A stretch of DNA of 64,000 nucleotides from Algoriphagus aquimarinus (lineage in GTDB: Bacteria > Bacteroidota > Bacteroidia > Cytophagales > Cyclobacteriaceae): NCBI RefSeq assembly GCF_007997215.1, contig NZ_VORW01000006.1, positions 62,001 to 126,000 on the forward strand, given 5' to 3'. The notes beneath the pieces are model-generated. The model was not told the origin of the DNA and made no database searches. It worked only from the letters and a program-made list of their open reading frames with translations. Positions 62,211-64,000 of the stretch are shown in pieces. Every line of letters begins with the position of its first letter. Position 1 is the stretch's first letter. A program made the translations under genes and the position numbers.

Positions 62211-63624
62211 TATCAAAATCATCTTCGTTGAACAATATTCGTGCACTTATTAATGTGCCAGGAAAATCTTCCTTTACGAATTTAACATAATTCTTATCAG
62301 GTAATTCAGCGATGTTTCCTGAATCATTAAAGGTCATAACTTGAAATTTTTCGCCTTTGTCATTTAATTTATCCATTATTCCATATTTGCCATCAAAAAT
62401 TATACTCGTATTACCAGATAAAATGGCCATTTTTGAAATGTCATCGACCGCTTGAGAACCTCTTATATTAAAAAAACTTTCAATAAATCGAATAGATCCA
62501 TTTCCTCTTTTTTTGTAAAGTTGTTTCGAAATAGTGGTAACTCCTTCTTGCAAAGAATATAATGTCCACAGTGTTTCTTCTTCAAATTTTTTCCATTTAA
62601 AAAGCCCTCTAGAAGTATAGTCTTTTGAAAGTTGTTGCATCTTTTTAACTATATCCTTATTAGGGCAATCGGGATCTTTAAATTTAGAATAGATATTGTC
62701 TCCAAAATTTAAAATTGCAAGCCTAAAGATGCCATAATGTTCCTCTGTACCATTTGTTTCCTGAAAATATCCAATTGAAAATCTCTTTTGATTAGACGAA
62801 TGTTCTTCAGCGTTAATTAATATCTCACTGATAACGGTGCATAAATCATCTAATTTCTCAGGAGTTAAAAATTTATCCATTCTGCTCAAACAATCTAAGA
62901 CGTAGTCAACCAACGTAGTTGTATCAATGTCTTTTTGCATTGATGCATCAGTTGAGTCTAAACTTGCAGGTCTTTCATATACGCACAAATTATATGGGAT
63001 AATATCAGGGAAATCCCTCTTGTCATCATTGTGAATAGCAGGTGAACCTACTGAGAAAAGCATTTTAGATACATCTTCATTATTCAAGTTTAGACCTCCA
63101 ATTCTCCTTACTTTTGGCCTTGTCTTCTTGTGTCTGCGACAGTTCCTATAAAATGAAATGATGTCAAGTTGAATTATATCCAACAGAACTTGGGCACCTA
63201 AATCAACTCTTTGACATAAAGAATAATCCATTAGAATTTCGTCATGAGTTTGAAAAAGCAAAGCTCCAAATACTTCTCTTATAAACTTGTAACTAGGTTC
63301 TGGATTTTCGACAATTGAAAAAATCTTTGGTACAAGAAAATTACCATCAGCATTTTGTGAAGATTCAAACAAATTATCTGCGCTAAACTGAGAATTTTCA
63401 TTGCTTATGATATTGATAATATTTTGTGGCATCCATTGCTGAATGGCATTTTCTAATGAAAAATCTCCATCCAGTTCACTTTCAGCTTTACGGCTAAACC
63501 TATTATTTTGCTGTGCGCGTTTTTGCTCACGAATTCTACGTTTTTTTTGCTTAATACGACTCTTTAACCTTCTTTGGTGCTTCTTTTTTGCCCTATTGAT
63601 CGATAGGTGATATTCTTGATTCAA
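62200..63624 (-). CDS. GHKL-type ATP-binding protein with basic N-terminus
   Basis: 474 residues. The first 45 residues are strongly basic (KKKHQRRLKSRIKQKKRRIR), a possible nucleic-acid- or partner-binding tail. The central region is unrecognised. Residues ~265-375 carry a GHKL fold: N-box LCTVISEILINAEEHSS (Glu, Asn, Glu-His), a degenerate G1 (AILNFGDNIYSKF) and a G2-like KKRGNGSIRF. The C-terminal part contains PGTLISARIL. Similar ATPases occur with STAS-like DUF4325 proteins in accessory regions. It is the first gene of a three-gene overlapping operon. Whether it is a kinase, a MORC-type ATPase or a defence effector is not known. Confidence 0.75.
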   Translation of the reverse strand: MNQEYHLSINRAKKKHQRRLKSRIKQKKRRIREQKRAQQNNRFSRKAESELDGDFSLENAIQQWMPQNIINIISNENSQFSADNLFESSQNADGNFLVPKIFSIVENPEPSYKFIREVFGALLFQTHDEILMDYSLCQRVDLGAQVLLDIIQLDIISFYRNCRRHKKTRPKVRRIGGLNLNNEDVSKMLFSVGSPAIHNDDKRDFPDIIPYNLCVYERPASLDSTDASMQKDIDTTTLVDYVLDCLSRMDKFLTPEKLDDLCTVISEILINAEEHSSNQKRFSIGYFQETNGTEEHYGIFRLAILNFGDNIYSKFKDPDCPNKDIVKKMQQLSKDYTSRGLFKWKKFEEETLWTLYSLQEGVTTISKQLYKKRGNGSIRFIESFFNIRGSQAVDDISKMAILSGNTSIIFDGKYGIMDKLNDKGEKFQVMTFNDSGNIAELPDKNYVKFVKEDFPGTLISARILFNEDDFDNEI

Positions 63625-63788
63625 GTATTATTTTTTAATGAAGTGGCCTAATGGCTATAACTTTTTTGATGATATGGTGAAACCGTATTTATTTTAGAAA
63701 GATAGATGATATTAAACCTTTTTTTATCTCACAATATCCCAACTATCTCCTTTCCTCACAATACCCAGTACAGGGTATATTCCTTAAA

Positions 63789-63825
63789 AAAAACCAGCGT
63801 TTATTAGAATCGACGCTGGTTTTTA
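63789..63825. terminator. bidirectional terminator
   Basis: AAAAACCAGCGT and ACGCTGGTTTTT form a near-perfect 12-base stem around a 12-base loop. A-runs and T-runs on both flanks allow termination in either direction. It ends the minus-strand gene that stops at 63846. Confidence 0.8.
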
Positions 63826-63845
63826 GAAAGTGTGCCCTGATATTT

Positions 63846-64000
63846 TTATTCCTTTATATGTTTTGCAATATCTTCTGGCCAAATCACAAACTTCCCGTAT
63901 TGGCCTTCTTTTTCAACACCACCAACTTCCTTTCCTTGTTTTGTAGTTATCCAATCTTCATCTTTTTTATACATCAACTTTTTGTCGGTAAACCAACTAT
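63846..64000 (-). CDS. C-terminal end of an unidentified gene
   Basis: The last 50 codons (beginning SWFTDKKLMYKKDED, ending GKFVIWPEDIAKHIKE and TAA at 63846-63848) are on the minus strand; the rest lies beyond the window. The composition is charged and it ends just before a strong terminator. No family can be assigned from this fragment. Confidence 0.7.
   Translation of the reverse strand, partial: SWFTDKKLMYKKDEDWITTKQGKEVGGVEKEGQYGKFVIWPEDIAKHIKE

Overview
The window looks like chromosome of a member of Bacteroidota, most likely the order Cytophagales (Cyclobacteriaceae-like). The evidence is an AT-rich background, many secreted proteins and lipoproteins, a TAnnTTTG-type promoter, HTCC/NarL-style TPR sensor kinases, DUF2911 and PL11/CE15/GH26 polysaccharide-degrading enzymes. 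No rRNA, tRNA, CRISPR array, intact insertion sequence or prophage was seen. Taxonomy is inferred from gene content only.

Layout. (1) 0-9 kb: a partial cupin/JmjC-like gene, then carbohydrate genes: a PL11 rhamnogalacturonan lyase, a six-hairpin glycosidase, DUF2911 and a frameshifted CE15 glucuronoyl esterase. (2) 9.2-13.1 kb: a TPR histidine kinase and NarL-type regulator, with two 7-2-7 NarL-like palindromes, divergent from a secreted protein. (3) 13.2-17.2 kb: a ferric-reductase-like membrane protein; a cytochrome b / 30-residue ORF / molybdopterin oxidoreductase operon in which every junction is an ATGA overlap; and a DnaJ-KTSC protein. (4) 17.7-28.6 kb: RapA, two membrane sensor kinases, a PhyH dioxygenase, an ornithine cyclodeaminase-family protein and a haem-PQQ dehydrogenase. 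(5) 29-38.6 kb: a mosaic region with two small lipoproteins, two fatty-acid desaturases flanking a CarF/TMEM189-type plasmanylethanolamine desaturase, a second ~91% identical ferric-reductase-like gene, a RES-Xre toxin-antitoxin pair and a GH26 mannanase. Between them lie gene fossils (PQQ dehydrogenase, OCD, REP-associated transposase) and duplicated upstream regions. (6) 39-49.4 kb: a 1881-residue kinase with about 12 PAS domains and a GAF domain, its single-domain response regulator, and a 1316-residue hybrid kinase. (7) 49.7-59.3 kb: an acyltransferase, a MauG-type peroxidase, a cupin, DUF3291, and a second TPR kinase/NarL regulator/lipoprotein/secreted-protein module. (8) 59.5-64 kb: membrane proteins separated by REP-like repeats and a transposase fossil, then an overlapping three-gene operon (GHKL ATPase, STAS-like DUF4325, membrane protein), the best candidate here for an undescribed system.

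Themes. A dispersed REP-like family, with core GATCTGACTACACCCAGACG, occurs at least a dozen times from about 24 to 61 kb. It lies mostly just 3' of minus-strand genes, and two C-terminal RAYT transposase fragments sit next to copies. Together with direct repeats and fragments of neighbouring genes, this marks 24-62 kb as a recombination-active accessory zone. All identifications come from reading the sequence and family knowledge; no database search was run.
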